Shown here one piece after another: positions 1 to 12,842 of a stretch of DNA of 64,000 nucleotides. Both the position numbers and the translations under genes were made by a program. The notes under the pieces were generated by a model. It saw nothing but the letters and a program-made list of their open reading frames with translations. It did no database searches and was not told the DNA's origin. Origin of the DNA: Cladophialophora immunda (lineage: Eukaryota; Ascomycota; Eurotiomycetes; Chaetothyriales; Herpotrichiellaceae); assembly GCF_000835495.1 (NCBI RefSeq), contig NW_015622546.1:312883-376882 (forward strand), read 5' to 3'. Within the stretch, counting starts at the first letter, position 1. Each line of letters begins with the position of its first letter.

Positions 1-1394
1 CTCCTTGGTCGCATATGCGGAGACCAATTCGGACGGAGTGTTCCTAGTGTCCTTTATGGAACGACCACACCACCTCGAAGAATAGTACGACCCAAGGAGG
101 TCACAACACGCGGTGTTGGAGCTCACTCTGATCAGGCATGGAGGAGTCTAACGACTCGAAGAGAGTGGTCAGATTTCCACAGATTCTTCGCGACCTTGAA
201 GAGGTAACGAGGTTTGGCCGACGAAGGGGCCCGCTGGAGCTCAACATGTCCCTGTCCAAGCATAGCTCAAGAGATGTCCTTTCGTCCGAACACCTCCATG
301 GGTTTGGAGAGTCATTAGTGGGTTTTGATCTGGAGAGGCGTCTGGCGGGCGAATCTGCTTCGACGGAGTGCCAGGCTTTTCTACTGCTCTGATACACATG
401 GTACTACACTGAGGCGACCAAGGCATCGGGCAAAAGGGATCTATCGCTGGAAATACCTTTGGCAGAGCCCGGTCCAGACCTTCCAACACGCTCAAAGTCA
501 CTCCAGCGTGGCAATCACCACCGCCACCTCCAAAATCAGGCCATGATGGAGAACAGGGGCAAGTGCTTCCGCCGTCTCTGTCCCGCCCACGATGTGCTTG
601 GGGTTCTCCGAGGCCGTGTCCCCATCCTTCTCGCCCTGGCGCCTTCTCCGGTGGACAAGGTAACTGCCTTGCCTTCCCCAAGAGCCCCGGTGGTACGTGT
701 CCCCATGGGGTGGCAATGGACATTGGTGCCGCTAGGGCATGCTGCAGGTAGGTTTAACATGGTTCGATCACGACCCGGTGTGGCGGGTCGGAGATCTCAC
801 TCACTGTTGTGAGCAAGGGGTCGTTGGTCTCGACCCTAGGAGATCGCTGATCTAGTTGGTGGCAGTGGCGAGCATCGCGAGTCTGGACCGCGGCGCCAGG
901 ATGAGGTGCTGGGATAGACAAGAGGAGGGTCGAGGTAGCTGCCCCAACTCTATGTCGGTTCTGTGACAAGATTGACTTCTGTCCAGCCTGTTATGCCGCC
1001 AGGATTGTACGATTACACACTTCCTTGGTGTAATGAGAGCCTCGTAGCAGTCATCCCAGTGGCCAGGACTGTAGTTTTGGGATCTATTCGCCATTGTGGT
1101 CATTGTGGCTAGAATTCCTTCCCAGTTTACTAACAGCCTCGGAGGAATTGCTGCAGAAAATCAATGGTGCTATCAATCGGAACTATCGTGGATATCTCTG
1201 CTAGAAGACGAGAGCGAGATATACACGGCAGAAGGTGATGGGGATCAGAAGCAGGTATTATTATTACTATCGCAGTTCATCACTTTGATTATTTCTGACC
1301 TGTTGTCACTTGCTCAGGGACTGTTTCCGTGCCAATTTGTCCTCTTCACTCTCTCTGTATCCATTTAGGTTGCCAAACGTGTCACCGCCGTCGC
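1..1394. other. No recognisable gene; short inverted repeats
   Basis: No reading frame here shows a recognisable domain; open frames on both strands overlap each other and look like chance. A compact set of inverted repeats lies at 771-836, where CGACCC and GGGTCG alternate around a CTCAC/GTGAG hairpin. A smaller one lies at 5-27 (TTGGTC/GACCAA around GCATATGC). This could be an eroded repeat or simple intergenic DNA. Confidence 0.5.
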
Positions 1395-3449
1395 CTACTG
1401 TTTCTGGTCGGTGGTTTCGATGTGCAGTTCGGTGACCCCCTTTTCACCCATGGCCGTAGCTGTGCTCGCGTCGACATGTGCAACTTCGTCACCGAAGATT
1501 TCTCCGATCTCCTCCAAGCTCAATTTTTTGGTCTAAGGCGAATGATCAGCCCATTCTGTCGCAGTTTCTGGGAGAGGGAAAATGAGAAAGGTTCAGAGCT
1601 TACCTCCGGGAAGTAGAAGTACATGAACACAACCATGACCGAAGTGACGGAGATGAAGACCAGGTAGTATCGCCATCCAATGTTGGCGAAGCCGGCTGGG
1701 GCACTGGTGACGCAAATGTAGTTAGCACGTGTTGATACGAGAGTGGATGAGATGTGTAGAGAGACAGGAGTAATAGATACTCACCCTTGAAGAATAGCCA
1801 GCGATGAGAGAAACAGCCCGGAGATGGACAGTGCCAGGCCTTTCGCTCTGACTGGAGTCGGCCAGATTTCAGAAGCGTAGATGTAGGTGGTCGCATCGCT
1901 GTTTCATTATTAGCATTGAAACCATGCATTGGGAAAGGAGCTTCGTCGGCTCCTGTGACACTGGTAGAAGTTGGGAGTGGCTTCTTACATGAAGCTTGCA
2001 TAGAAGCCCACGAAAAGGAAGAGGAAGAAAACGGCTGCGTTTGTGGCGGCTCGGTTTTCTCCCTTCTCGAGCTGGGCGAGCGTAATGACCTCGCCAACAA
2101 GGCAAAGGACGCAGCCACTGATTCCGATCACTATACAATGGTCAGTAAATACTCTCTCGAAAGTAGTGTGCACGGAACGTGATTGCGTACGCAACATCCT
2201 CACTCGGCCAACCTTATCCACGACCAGGCCGTTAAACCAGTTGCCAAAGGGCGAGAATGTGATCCACCCGCAGCTTAGAAGGAGCTGTTCAAGGGTGTTG
2301 AATCCAAGGCTCTTATACAGCTGCGACCCGTAGTCTATACAATCAAGTTAGAATAGTCCAGTTAGAGGAATATAAGGTGCTTGAGAGTCATACTGTAGAT
2401 GATCTGAGTGCCCGTGACCTGGGGGGCGACCATGGTAACGAAACCGACAATAAGCCTCTTTCGATAATGGGGGAGGCGGAATAGATCCCAGAAGGACAGT
2501 TGTTGTTGCTTCTCGAAGATGATTTGTTCACGGAGGATGGCAAAGTCCGTCCTGATGGCGGCCTCGTCGCTCAAGAAGGCATCGGACGACTCGGCGCGCA
2601 CACGCTTGAAGGATTCAAAGGCCTCTTCATAGCGATCGTGATCCAGAACTGTTTCCGAGTATCAGCTTGTCTCAGTCCAGTCGGCGGGTGAGCATGATGG
2701 TTGGGATAACATACGCCACCTAGGAGTTTCTGGCAGGAATAAGACTCCAGCAGCAAGCACGGCAGGCCAGAGCGCCTGGATAGCCAGAGGAAGTCTCCAT
2801 TGTGCTCCGCCAGCATCAACGAAATAGAATCCCAGGCCGACCCAGCTGGCGGCGGAGTAGCCAACACACAGCATCACGCCGTGCATAGCGACAAGGAAGC
2901 CTCGAATCTTGGGTGGAGCAATTTCGCTCTGGTAAAGAGGCACAAGGGTGACGAGAGCACCTGTTGAGCAGACTAAAGTCAGTCTCTCTGCTGAAAGCCG
3001 CCTGTCATTTTAGAAATGATCGACTTACCAATACCAATGCCGGTGAGAAACCGTGCAAAGAGGTACATTCCAATATTCACGCTGCCAGCTTGGAGACCTC
3101 CACCAACGGTGGTGACCAGACTTGCGAAGAAGAGTGCTTTGCGTCGACCTAACCAATCGGCCGACTTCAGACACGACAATGTGCCAAAGAAGCCACCGGT
3201 TTGGAAAAGGCCAAAGATTGACCCAGTCAGGTCTGTGGCATTTGAGCGGGTATCGAGCTCAAAGTACGCGATGAAGGAGGGCTGCGCGAGGGTCGTGCTG
3301 ATGATGGAGGCACAATACCCGTAGGTGGTGCTCCCAAGCGCGACAAAAATGACGATCTGAGGAGAGGTAAGTACGTGGCTTCTTGCCTGGCCATGCTTGT
3401 TGGCCGATCACCTTACCAGGAGACGAAGTGTTGCGGCAGAAAGAGCCAT
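1395..3449 (-). CDS. MFS sugar transporter (hexose/general sugar permease type)
   Basis: A 12-helix major facilitator of the sugar porter family, expected to import a monosaccharide or related polyol/acid by proton symport at the plasma membrane. Nine exons (introns 3357-3416, 2961-3028, 2649-2714, 2335-2393, 2131-2190, 1899-1988, 1704-1784, 1533-1603) give 499 residues in one continuous frame. Visible sugar-porter signatures are ADWLGRRKA after helix 2, PETPRW after helix 6, DKVGRVR after helix 8 and FPETKKLSLEEIGE after helix 12. The last exon was chosen because it restores this C-terminal signature. The N-terminus is short, with little cytoplasmic tail before helix 1. It points away from the SDR at 4797 across a 1.3 kb spacer. 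Family assignment is secure; the substrate is unknown. Confidence 0.88.
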
Positions 3450-4796
3450 TTTTTGATTTTGGCGAGGATCCCTCAGTCAGGCAGAGTTTGATAATTCGCG
3501 AAGAAGATCTCGAAAAGACTTTTGGTGGAGGAGATCAGATTGCAAAGGGATAGATACTATATAACTTGCATGAGGCTAGATGGTAAATCGCCACGTCTCC
3601 AGGATTTCTTCCAAACTGCAAGGTCGCTATACCCCAGAGTGGATACTGGAGATGGAAAGGGGAAGCGTGCATGGCTTCAGGAAACTCATCCTTCTCCAGT
3701 CGACTTCTGGCCTCGCTAAGGCAAGCAGGTCCAGAAGCACTCCTTTCTGCGAGGATTGGAGGACCTTTTGGGGAAGCTTGGAGAAGTACCAACTATTCCA
3801 AGAGAGATTTCGAATCAAAGTCAGGTGTTTTTGAAGCCAAAGCGCCTTCTTGGAAGTTACATTGGTAATTGCTCGTATTGAGCATCGACAGACAACCCCA
3901 TGGGAACTTCATTGGGGACGCATCATCCTTGGAGAAGCAACGGTGGACAGCAGGCAATTGAAGGTTCAGCTAAGGACTCAGAAGCGAAAGCTGTAGCGGT
4001 GAATGGACGTGGTCAAGCGAAACTGTCGCGCTGCGGCCATCAGTGCATTCGTTGAAGACACCTCGTATGCCCGCTGGAAAGTGGATCTTCTTAACAAACG
4101 AGATGCGAATGGCGAATCCATGTTAAGCCAGAGGATCCTGTTGAATGGCCTTGCGCCAATACCGGTGTAGCCAGAGCTTGTCTCAGAGACACCAGCTAGA
4201 TTTTCCCACCTCCATGGCCACGGCGTCGACCTGTAAGACCGGGTTCCGTGATGCCAAGTTGTCCAAGGTCTCTTCGAGCATTCTAGCGATCCGAAGGAGG
4301 TTTCAATATGCGCCTTGTTTTAGCGAGCTAGCGACGCACCCCGCACATGTTGTCCCTATCTTTGTCATGGGATTGACCCTGACACTGAGAGTTCTGACTC
4401 CGCACCAGGCTCTAATTGTAGCTTATCCCACATTGAGGTTGGTCAACCCAGCCTTGTCGTGTCGGTGCTAGTAAGGGCGGCTTGAGCGAGTCTTGTCCTT
4501 GTCCGAGCGGAGAACCGAGGTGAAGGTGGTTTGATTAGGGACAGGCTGGGAGAAGGCTACTTCGTGCTTGGGCAAACTTGGCCGCCAACACAAGCAAATT
4601 CAAGGCCAGCACGTGCAACCATCGTACAGCGTACTATTCCTGCTTCCCCAATCTTCCCCAAGAGGCTCGCAGTTGTCTGTGATGTCTGCTTCGTGACGGC
4701 GATATCTCGACCTGTTCCAGAGTAAAAGCCAAATACCGCCAAATTTTTGAGTATTGATCAACAAAGCAAGACAAGATCAGAAATACTAGAATAAAT
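3450..4796. other. Divergent intergenic region
   Basis: This 1.35 kb spacer separates the start codons of the sugar transporter (-) and the SDR (+). Only short chance frames are present and no family motif was seen. It presumably contains both promoters. Confidence 0.5.
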
Positions 4797-5832
4797 ATGT
4801 CTTTTCCGGTAGCAGGCAAGAATGCTATTGTCACGGGCGGCGCGTCAGGTATGTTCAGAGCCCGAGCAGCTTTTGATTTCATCTCAAAGTCCAAACCTCA
4901 AACTAGAGCTGATTCTAGCTGTGAGTGAACAGGAATAAACCTTGCTTTTGTCAAACTACTTGTGAGCAAAGGCGCCAACGTCATCGTGGGAGACCTCCAA
5001 GAGTCTACTGCGTTGAAGGAATTTGAGAAAGAGCCGCGGTCGACCAAGCTTCTGTTCCAAAAGACCGACGTGTCAAATTGGAATGAACTTGAAGCCCTCT
5101 TTAAACGTGCACAAGCGGAACTAGGCCCTCTGGACATAGTATGCAACGGTGCTGGCGTATTCGAGCCTGTATGTCTAGCCTTGACCTCTTTCCCACCGGC
5201 TAAGCATTGCTAATTCCAACTGTTCCCTATAGTCATGGTCCAACTTCTGGAACGACACGGAAACAGAAAGCTACAAATCTCTGGACATCAATCTTGGAGC
5301 CCTCATAAAAGGCACACGCCTAGCGATCCGAGACCAAATTACACGATCCAAGGGTCGCAAAGCCGGTGGTACGGTGGGAGTTATCCTCAACATCTCCTCC
5401 CTAGCTGCACAACGAATGCTATTCAACCAACCGATCTACAGCGCCGCAAAGTCTGGGGTGTCGGCAATCGTGAGATCTTTGGCTCCCCTCCACGAGGAAT
5501 TTGGCATTAAAGTGGTTGCCGTGGCACCAGGAATGGTGTACACGCCGCTCTGGTCCGATCACCCCGACAAACTCAAGGCAGCGACTGCTAAGGACATTTG
5601 GATCACTCCCGAGGAACAAGCAGCGGTTATGCTAGAACTGGTTGAGAACGGCGAATACGAAGGGGGCACGGTCTTGGAAACTCTCAAGAATTTTACCAGG
5701 AGGGTATACATTGACAGCCCGATGCCTGAAGGACCTGGCTCGACAATTTCCAACTTGGATTCCATTACACAGGATACTATCGCGCTGTTAGAGGCAGAGA
5801 GAAAGGGTGGTAAAGTAAAGAACGGTGTGTAA
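4797..5832 (+). CDS. Short-chain dehydrogenase/reductase (15-PGDH-like)
   Basis: NAD(P)-dependent classical SDR of 295 residues in three exons (introns 4849-4932 and 5169-5232). The N-terminal dinucleotide motif reads TGGASGIN, the loop after beta-4 reads CNGAGVF, and the active site has the Ser in NISSLAA followed by YSAAK. The C-terminal PGMVYTPLW matches the PG motif of SDRs. The third glycine of the usual TGxxxGxG motif is Asn here, which I noted as odd but which may be normal for this fungal subgroup. The overall shape resembles fungal 15-hydroxyprostaglandin-dehydrogenase-like enzymes that oxidise secondary alcohols. The start is the ATG at 4797, which immediately precedes the Rossmann strand. 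Substrate unknown; it may serve the BVMO downstream at 7.9 kb. Confidence 0.87.
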
Positions 5833-7943
5833 CGGCCAATAGCTGAAGCACATGGGAGCTGGACCCGGCAGGGCAATTAGAAATGCATTATCTTCTACAA
5901 ACGATGCCCGCATAGCCATGAGCATGTGCATTTAGCTTCAAAGATGATTCAACAATCGATGGTCTACGCCATATTCTTAAAACATGCGCACAGTGCAAAT
6001 ACTCGAGTTTAGCTAATCTGGCAAGTCAAATCGCTGGGGTTCCGCGGGTACCAGGGGTCATCGTCAGTGCCTTCGCGACAACGGGCACCAGTCCAGTGCC
6101 AGAAGACTCCCCCTTCAAAGAGGTTTCCCGATCTTGGAGACTGCGTTCTCATGTTCAACGAGCTCCGAGATACTCCAAAGGCTCTTACTCCAAGACACAG
6201 GCGCGCACAGTGCATGACAACGATAATAAAAACGGTGTCCGGTGATTTAGATGCCAAAGATGTCGCTTGGAATGTGCTGCCGAGGTACAAGGCTTCCTCT
6301 CTCCTCTTGTCCGGTTCCGCGGCGCATGGCGGAGAGTGGAGATGTGGTTACGCTTTAGCCCCCATACCTTGCCTTTGGGGTACCCTCGTCCCCTGATTTG
6401 GGACGGACAGCTTTCGCACTTTACATAGACATGTGCAAGCATTTTAGAGAGTGGCATTCATGCCCCAACAGAAGATATGCTTCTTACATAATGCGTTCGG
6501 CAGGGTCAGGGGAAGACAGACTGGGTCAAAACTCATATCACAAACAACCCCAATTTCAGAAATCTTCTGCTGGTCATCGAGTCTCATGGTCATCATGCCT
6601 CCAAACTCACACTTTTCTGATCGCGGTTGGCGAGCAGGTCACGCTATTGGGGTTCGCAAGCATTCCTCAATCATTGGAGCTCCAAGAATCTCGTGTCCTG
6701 GCCCAATCCTGCCTCTGTTTCCGTGTGATTCACATACCCCAGATTCGGGCGGACCGCCTGTCTGCCTGGATCTTCGTCCCTTATCACTCGTACACAGTCC
6801 TATCGTTGGAGACCTGGTCTCATCGGATGCTTATGCCCGCTTGCGGAAATCCATCTTCGAAGACCATGGCAAGTCTACACGGCCGTGTAGCGGCACGGGA
6901 ATAGCACTTCTGGAGCTATATATCAAGGGGGACGTTAGACATTGGGGAGTAGCGAACTCCTAATTCATACATTTCACCTCGCAACTGCTATTGAATGGAG
7001 ACGAAGGTGAACGCATCGTAGCATATTACAAAGAGATACTCAACCTTTGTCTCGTTTGGGCTGAATAAAATATTGCATCCGCCCAAGAAGGACTTGCGAA
7101 TGGCATTATATGAAGTAATAATACCGCTCGGAAAATGCAATTTACCTCGAACAGACATAGATGATTCACCGTTGTAACCGATCTCGATAGCGTACGTGTG
7201 CTTGTGAGGCTAAGCACCAACTTCGAAGAAGGCTAAAACTGTCGGAGGACAGCTGAAGGAGGCTATCTCAGTCTGGAGACCACAGTTATCTTACTCCAAA
7301 ACCCTCAAAACGGCTTGGCGTTATGGTATGAGAAGCCTGTGTGAGATATCAAAGGCGCCCCCTTAACCCAGCCTTGCCTAGGTACCCACCTTAAGCATGG
7401 GCTAACTATTTCTCAACCCTGAGCGCCGCTCAATATGAACAGCCTCCGGCCATTTCCCCCTCGAGGTTATCAATCATCCGATATCTAACTCCGCTTTGAT
7501 CAACAGATATTTGAAGTTAACGTATGATGTCGGACATACCTGGACTTGCCCTGCGCTCGGAACATTCTGCTACCCCGCCGCGCCAGCCCCTTTTCGTAGT
7601 ATCCTTTTGACACGGAGGGTTTCCGTGTCAGTTGCAACGAGCAACCTACTCCAGACTTCCGGCAAACATCCGCTGACAAAGGACATTCTTGTATAACGAA
7701 AAGTGTTTGGCGAGCATTCAACGTTGCCAGCGATGCAAGACCGAAGATGGAGCTCTCAACACGGAATCGACATTGGGTTTACCACCAGGTTGTTCTGTAA
7801 ATTATCCAGGCGGGACGGAATGACCCACACGAGAATGACATAAAAATGGCATTGTTCCTTCTACAAGCCTTAAGCCCTTCAGCGACATCTTCTTCAGATG
7901 AACATATTCTTAAACCTCTGAACCCCACCGATTCGCCCCCAAG
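5833..7943. other. Long intergenic region without a supported gene
   Basis: These 2.1 kb precede the BVMO gene. Two overlapping open frames of about 170 codons at 6398-6963 lie in different frames of the same strand and show no family motif, so I do not call them. An ACTCCGC element at 7488-7494 resembles the motif repeated in the promoter at 34.1-34.5 kb. Confidence 0.4.
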
Positions 7944-9906
7944 ATGGGATCCATGGGTTACAAGGTTACAGGCACCGAATATGCCCATCAGCTCATAACA
8001 GAACGAGCAATCGACGAGCCTCGATCTCTGAGGGTCATCTACGTCGGAGCCGGAGTATCTGGGATCTGTGCAGCCATTCAATTCCCAAAGTTTGTCCCCA
8101 ATCTCGAGCTTGCTATCTACGAGAAGAATGCAGACGTAGGTGGCACGTGGTTCGAGAATAAGTGAGTATTCCACTCAGCTTCTAGTCTTTGCTGTGAAGT
8201 TCTGATAGTTTGCTCACGATTTAGATACCCTGGTTGTGCTTGTGGTACGTGGAAGTTAGCTGGATGGTTTTACTTTGGACTGATCGTGTCCAGATATTCC
8301 AGCCCACTCGTATCAGCTGAGCTACGAGTCAGAGGTGAATTGGAGCAAGTTTTATGTTGGCGCTCCTGAGATTCTCGAATACTGGAGAAAGGTTGTGAAG
8401 AAACACAACATTAGGCCTCTGATGAAATTCGGACACGAGTGCACCGAAGCGCGATGGAATGAGAAGACTTGCAAGTGGCATGTCAAATTCAGAGTCCTCG
8501 GTGCAGGTTCCGACAATGTTGTGGAAGACGTGGCAGATGTGTTCATGACAGGGATAGGCGCGCTCAATGCATGGAAATGGCCCGACATCGAAGGGCTGCA
8601 TACGTTCAAAGGTAAATTGCTGCACAGTGCCAACTGGGACCCCGACTACGACCCCACCGGCCACAAAATCGCGGTCATTGGGGGCGGAAGCAGCGGCATT
8701 CAGATCGTACCTACCCTTCAACCCAAAGTGAAAGGTATGGACCACTATATCAGAGGCAGAACGTGGATCGCTGCGAGCTTTGGAAGCCAACTGGTCCGCG
8801 AACGCAATGATGGCAAAGACGGCAACTTCGAGTACACGCCAGAAGAGATTGAGAGGTGGAAGCAGAACCCCGAGAGCTATGTGCAATATCGCAAGACGCT
8901 CGAGATCGGTATGCAAGGGAACTTCGCAATGACTCACCGAGGAACTCCGGAGCAACAAAGTGCCCGGGCAGCCTATACTACCGACATGCGGAAGAGGCTG
9001 GCTAAGAAGAGCCATATAGCTGATCGTCTTATCCCGGAGTTCGATCCGCTATGTAAGCGCCTGACGCCAGGACCTGGATACCTGGAGGCCTTGGTCGCCG
9101 ACAACGTCAACGTCATCTGGGAAAGGATATCGCATATCGACGCCACGGGAATCACAACGGTAGATGGTATCCATCGACCTGTTGATACAATCATTACTGC
9201 GACAGGCTTCGACACGTCGTTTCAAGGCCGCTTCCCAATCTATGGACGGGGAGGTGTGAACCTCCAAGAACGGAATAAGCTACGCACGGAGACCTATCTA
9301 GGCGTTGCAGTCGATCAATTCCCGAACTTCTTTCATTCGTTGGGGCCCAATTCAGGGTTAGGAAACGGGAATCTGCTACTGGTGATCGAATCCATTGCGA
9401 ACTACCTCGGACAAGTCCTTGAGAAGTTGTCGAAGGGTAACATAAAAACCATCGAGCCGAAGAGGAAGCCGGTGGAGGATTTCACCAACTATTGCGACGA
9501 GTTCTTCAAGAGGACTGTCTTCTCCGCCGCCTGCGGTTCGTGGTATCTGAAGCATGGAAGGATCACGGCTTTATGGCCCGGAAGCAGCATTCACGCGGCA
9601 CGGGCATTGGAGAAGGTTAGATTCGAGGACTACGAGATGACGACTGTGGACGGCAACGAGTTTGGGTGGTTCGGCGATGGGTGGGCGGTCGCAGAACGGA
9701 CGGGCGACGTCGAGGGTCTCAGTTGGTATCTCAACAACACCAACTTTCTACATGAGTCTTTGGAGCTGGAAACACATCTTCACGTTGAAAATGGGGAAGC
9801 TCTCGTTGGGGACAACATCAACAAGAATGAGTCCGATCCCAAGAAGAGGGATGTCATGACCGAGTACAAGGTACCGAATGGTGCGCTAGTAGCCGCCGAG
9901 ATCTAG
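7944..9906 (+). CDS. Baeyer-Villiger-type FAD monooxygenase (first copy)
   Basis: Flavoprotein monooxygenase expected to use NADPH and O2 to insert oxygen next to a carbonyl, giving an ester or lactone. Three exons (introns 8162-8224 and 8245-8293) give 616 residues, and the middle exon is only 20 nt. Motifs in order: FAD Rossmann GAGVSG near residue 35, GGTW, KYPGCACDIPAH across the two introns, the BVMO fingerprint FKGKLLHSANWD, an NADP Rossmann VIGGGSSG, and ATGFDTSF near the C-terminal FAD site. The fingerprint FxGxxxHxxxW(P/D) separates BVMOs from ordinary flavin monooxygenases. The start at 7944 gives MGSMGYK; a second Met follows three codons later. It converges with the regulator ending at 10008, only about 100 nt away. 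Substrate unknown. Confidence 0.9.
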
Positions 9907-10007
9907 GGGGATGGCTTCGAATACACGAATCGTCTGTGCATATAGAGTACATTTACACTGCCTGACACGAAACGTAGAGGAAGATGGCGGAGTGCATTAC
10001 TACAAGA

Positions 10008-12406
10008 CTAAGCAGTAGAACCAACCGCAGACTGATATTCTCTCGAAAGAGGAAGAGGTTCGTAATGGTCGTCGGGCAGAAGCTCACGCAAAGCATGGAT
10101 GAGCACCCTAGCGACGTATACTTTGAGCATGGCCAAAAGCCGGATTCCCCTCTTGATGCAGGCATCCCTGGCGAGCGACCGCCAGCCGCTGGTTGTATAC
10201 TCGCCATACCACGCTATCAGGGTGCTGAAGTAGATGCAGTACGGCAAGTGAGGAGGAATGGGTATGTGCATGTGCCTCTTGTCGGTCATTTCTAGGTGGT
10301 CACGGTCGGATACCCCGAAAGACTGCTGGACCAGCTGTAGCATCGCTTTGGCATGCCATATGGCCGCTTCAAAGCGTCGGCTCCCGGTGCACTCTTGGAG
10401 CATCTGTTGGGTCTTTTCCTCCTCCGCTGATTCTGCCGGCTTGATGAAGTCGCGCGCCGATGTTTGGAGCAAGCTCAAGTTCACTTGAAGTTGGAGATGG
10501 CTCAGATGATATAGGAGCACAGGAGGCAGGGCGGACGGTGTGGGAGATGGTGCTGTCGCGTTCACCCATCGTTCCAGTCCAAGTTCTATGAATTCTGGAC
10601 GCCACAGCGGCCATCCCCGTGACTCGGTCTTGTCGCGATGGCTGGCCATCCAAGTCAACGAACCCAAATTGGCGACCTCACGGAGATTGCCCCGAACGCT
10701 CGTGGTTCCAGTGGACGCACACAGTAACGGAGTCAGATCAACCTTCAAACAGCCGGATAGCTCTTGTCTGAGCGATGCAGGCATGAAGTATGGTGGTCGC
10801 TGTAAGAGGAGTACGTGATAGCTCTCAATGATGTCCAGAGCCTCCGAGATAAGCGAAATCTCTCGCCTCTCGGCCGGCAGGGGCTCAGACGACGCGGCCT
10901 GGATACAACAGCTCATCGCTTGGATCATACTGACGTGGAAAGCTTCGACGAATTCGTAGCTCCTTTTGTCTCCGCTGCAGATGCCGTAAATGGCCAGGAG
11001 AACGAAGGTCTTTACGCAATCCGAAGCCACTTGGAACGATGATCGCAAGTCTCGAGAATGGAAATTCTCGAAATGAAGCTTTCGAGCGTCGTTGTACAGA
11101 GTCCTGGCAAGGACGTGACCACATTCCACACCTAAGAAAAGGGCACCGACCGCGGCCATGGCTAGGCACAGCTCGCGGCTTGTGTCATTGTGTGCTGCGT
11201 AGTTTGCGTAGATCTCGAACGTAGGAGCTAGGTGGCGGCGTCCGATATTGAGCAGCACATTCAGTACTTCCCTGTCGTATATTTGAAGTCGTGGGGGCGT
11301 TGAGTACAAAGACCGTTTCGAATCGTTCTTACCCGGGCTAGATATCCTGGACCGTCGTCTAAAGTGCTCGAGAACCCAACTGATGGCATTATCGATTTGC
11401 GAGTCATTTGCTGGCGGGGTGGTGTGAGTCCAGGCGCTTGTGGGAGAACCGCCGATCTCATGGAGCCAGGTTTCGGCTCCCTATTCTCCCGGTGAGCAGG
11501 AATATTCAAGAACTCATGGTGGAAACATACCGATGTCGGGAAGTCCCATATTCCATCCATAAAGTCAATATCTCCGTTGTTCCAGTCCAGATTGTCACTC
11601 TCAGTGAAGATGGGCTCGAAGCCGGATGGAAAGGAGGCGTCAAAAGCAGGCAAGATAACCCCATGCTCTTTCGAACTTGCAGTCCCTGCACCTGATAGTG
11701 AGGCACCGCGTAGATTGAGCAAGTCGGTGCTCCCAGGGCAAGCGGCTGTCGGAGCCGAAAAGGTACTGTTGGTGGCCAAGTCAGAAATCGCTGCTGGCAG
11801 AGGAGCAGTACCACGCGTTATTGCTGCATGCTCGGGCACGATCTGTGTAGATTCCGCATCCACAGAGATATACAAGTTCTGATTTCTCGGCCGGCCTGGC
11901 CCTTTACGAGAGCTCGATGTGCTGCATGGTAGTTCCTTGGTTCGGCATGCTTCACAAGGACGTTGGTCGTCGCATTTCAGCTTTCGCTTACGGCACTGAT
12001 CGCATGCCATCTTCAGTCGCTCTTGAGGAGGATGTCTGTCTGTCTTTAGTTCCTGGCTGCTGTGCTCCGTCATGGCGTGCAATCGCTTCACATGTCTGTC
12101 TCTAACGTCAGGCCGTGGGAACGTGACGTGACAATTAGGACACTCATAAGGCTTCTCTCTCGTGTCTGATTGGTGCCCATGATCAGCATTGTCGTGGCAT
12201 ATGGTATTCAACCTCTTTTAACTCACGGGTTCTGCGGTGTCGCAGCAAGTGTTCATTACGAGCAAAGGAACGACCACAAACATCGCACTGTAAACGGTTT
12301 AGTGCAAGCACATCATAAACCAGGGGAGTTGAACTCAGCAGGCCCAGTTCGCTCAAGAACTTACAATCTTACTGGACGAACTTATCCTGACTGAACTCTC
12401 ACTCAT
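10008..12406 (-). CDS. Transcription factor with two C2H2 fingers and a Zn2Cys6 domain
   Basis: Nuclear regulator of 736 residues in four exons (introns 12288-12364, 12166-12226, 11481-11530). Finger 1 begins CDVCGRSF and ends HRRTH, interrupted near its end by intron 2. Finger 2 follows the linker TREKPYE and runs from CPNC to HVKRLH. The Zn2Cys6 cluster starts CDQCRKRKLKC and has the spacing C-2-C-6-C-5-C-2-C-6-C. The rest (from about residue 245) resembles the fungal-specific regulatory domain. Intron 3 was placed because it joins the frame ending DFPTS to one starting GAETWLHE and opens the whole C-terminal half. The first exon codes only 14 residues; an in-frame upstream ATG cannot be excluded. 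Its neighbours suggest control of the BVMO and/or the pump at 15-16.7 kb. Confidence 0.86.
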
Positions 12407-12842
12407 GTTGATGTGTTGAATAACAAGGATCGAACATTTCCAAAGAGACCACGCCCCAGAGGCTGTTCTTCTGCAGAATGGACTCCAGGTCGAGGTCGAG
12501 GCTTCTGTCGCAAATGACAACCTTCCCTGATTTTGGTAGTAGCTGTATCGACCTGCGCACGCGTTGGGCTGGCTGAACCCTTTGTGATGGGTCCTCCAGA
12601 TAATCTTCTGAAGCATGCTCTGGAGGGCAATGTCGAGTGTGGTTACGTGTATCCCCACACTCCCCCGGCCTACCCCGCCGACCCACCGACTCCGCCACGG
12701 AATTTATGACTCAGCATAATTATACCTTCAACATCTTTGATGGTCACCACTGTGCTCTTCATCTCTTTGCTTTCTCTTCCTCCAAGCCTCGGCATTTACG
12801 ATCCCTGAAGATGCGCCAGAAAGCTGGACAGGAGGCGGATAG
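12407..12842. other. Divergent intergenic region
   Basis: About 435 nt between the two regulator-type genes, which point away from each other. No distinct motif recognised; it presumably carries both promoters. Confidence 0.4.

Noticed and set aside
241..723. 160-codon minus-strand frame
   Set aside because: Gly/Pro-rich with no motif, overlapping other frames on the opposite strand; looks like chance.
6398..6963. Two overlapping plus-strand frames of about 170 codons
   Set aside because: They lie in different frames over the same DNA, lack any family signature and have random-looking composition.
8329..9015. 228-codon minus-strand frame
   Set aside because: Fully antisense to the BVMO coding exon; a shadow.
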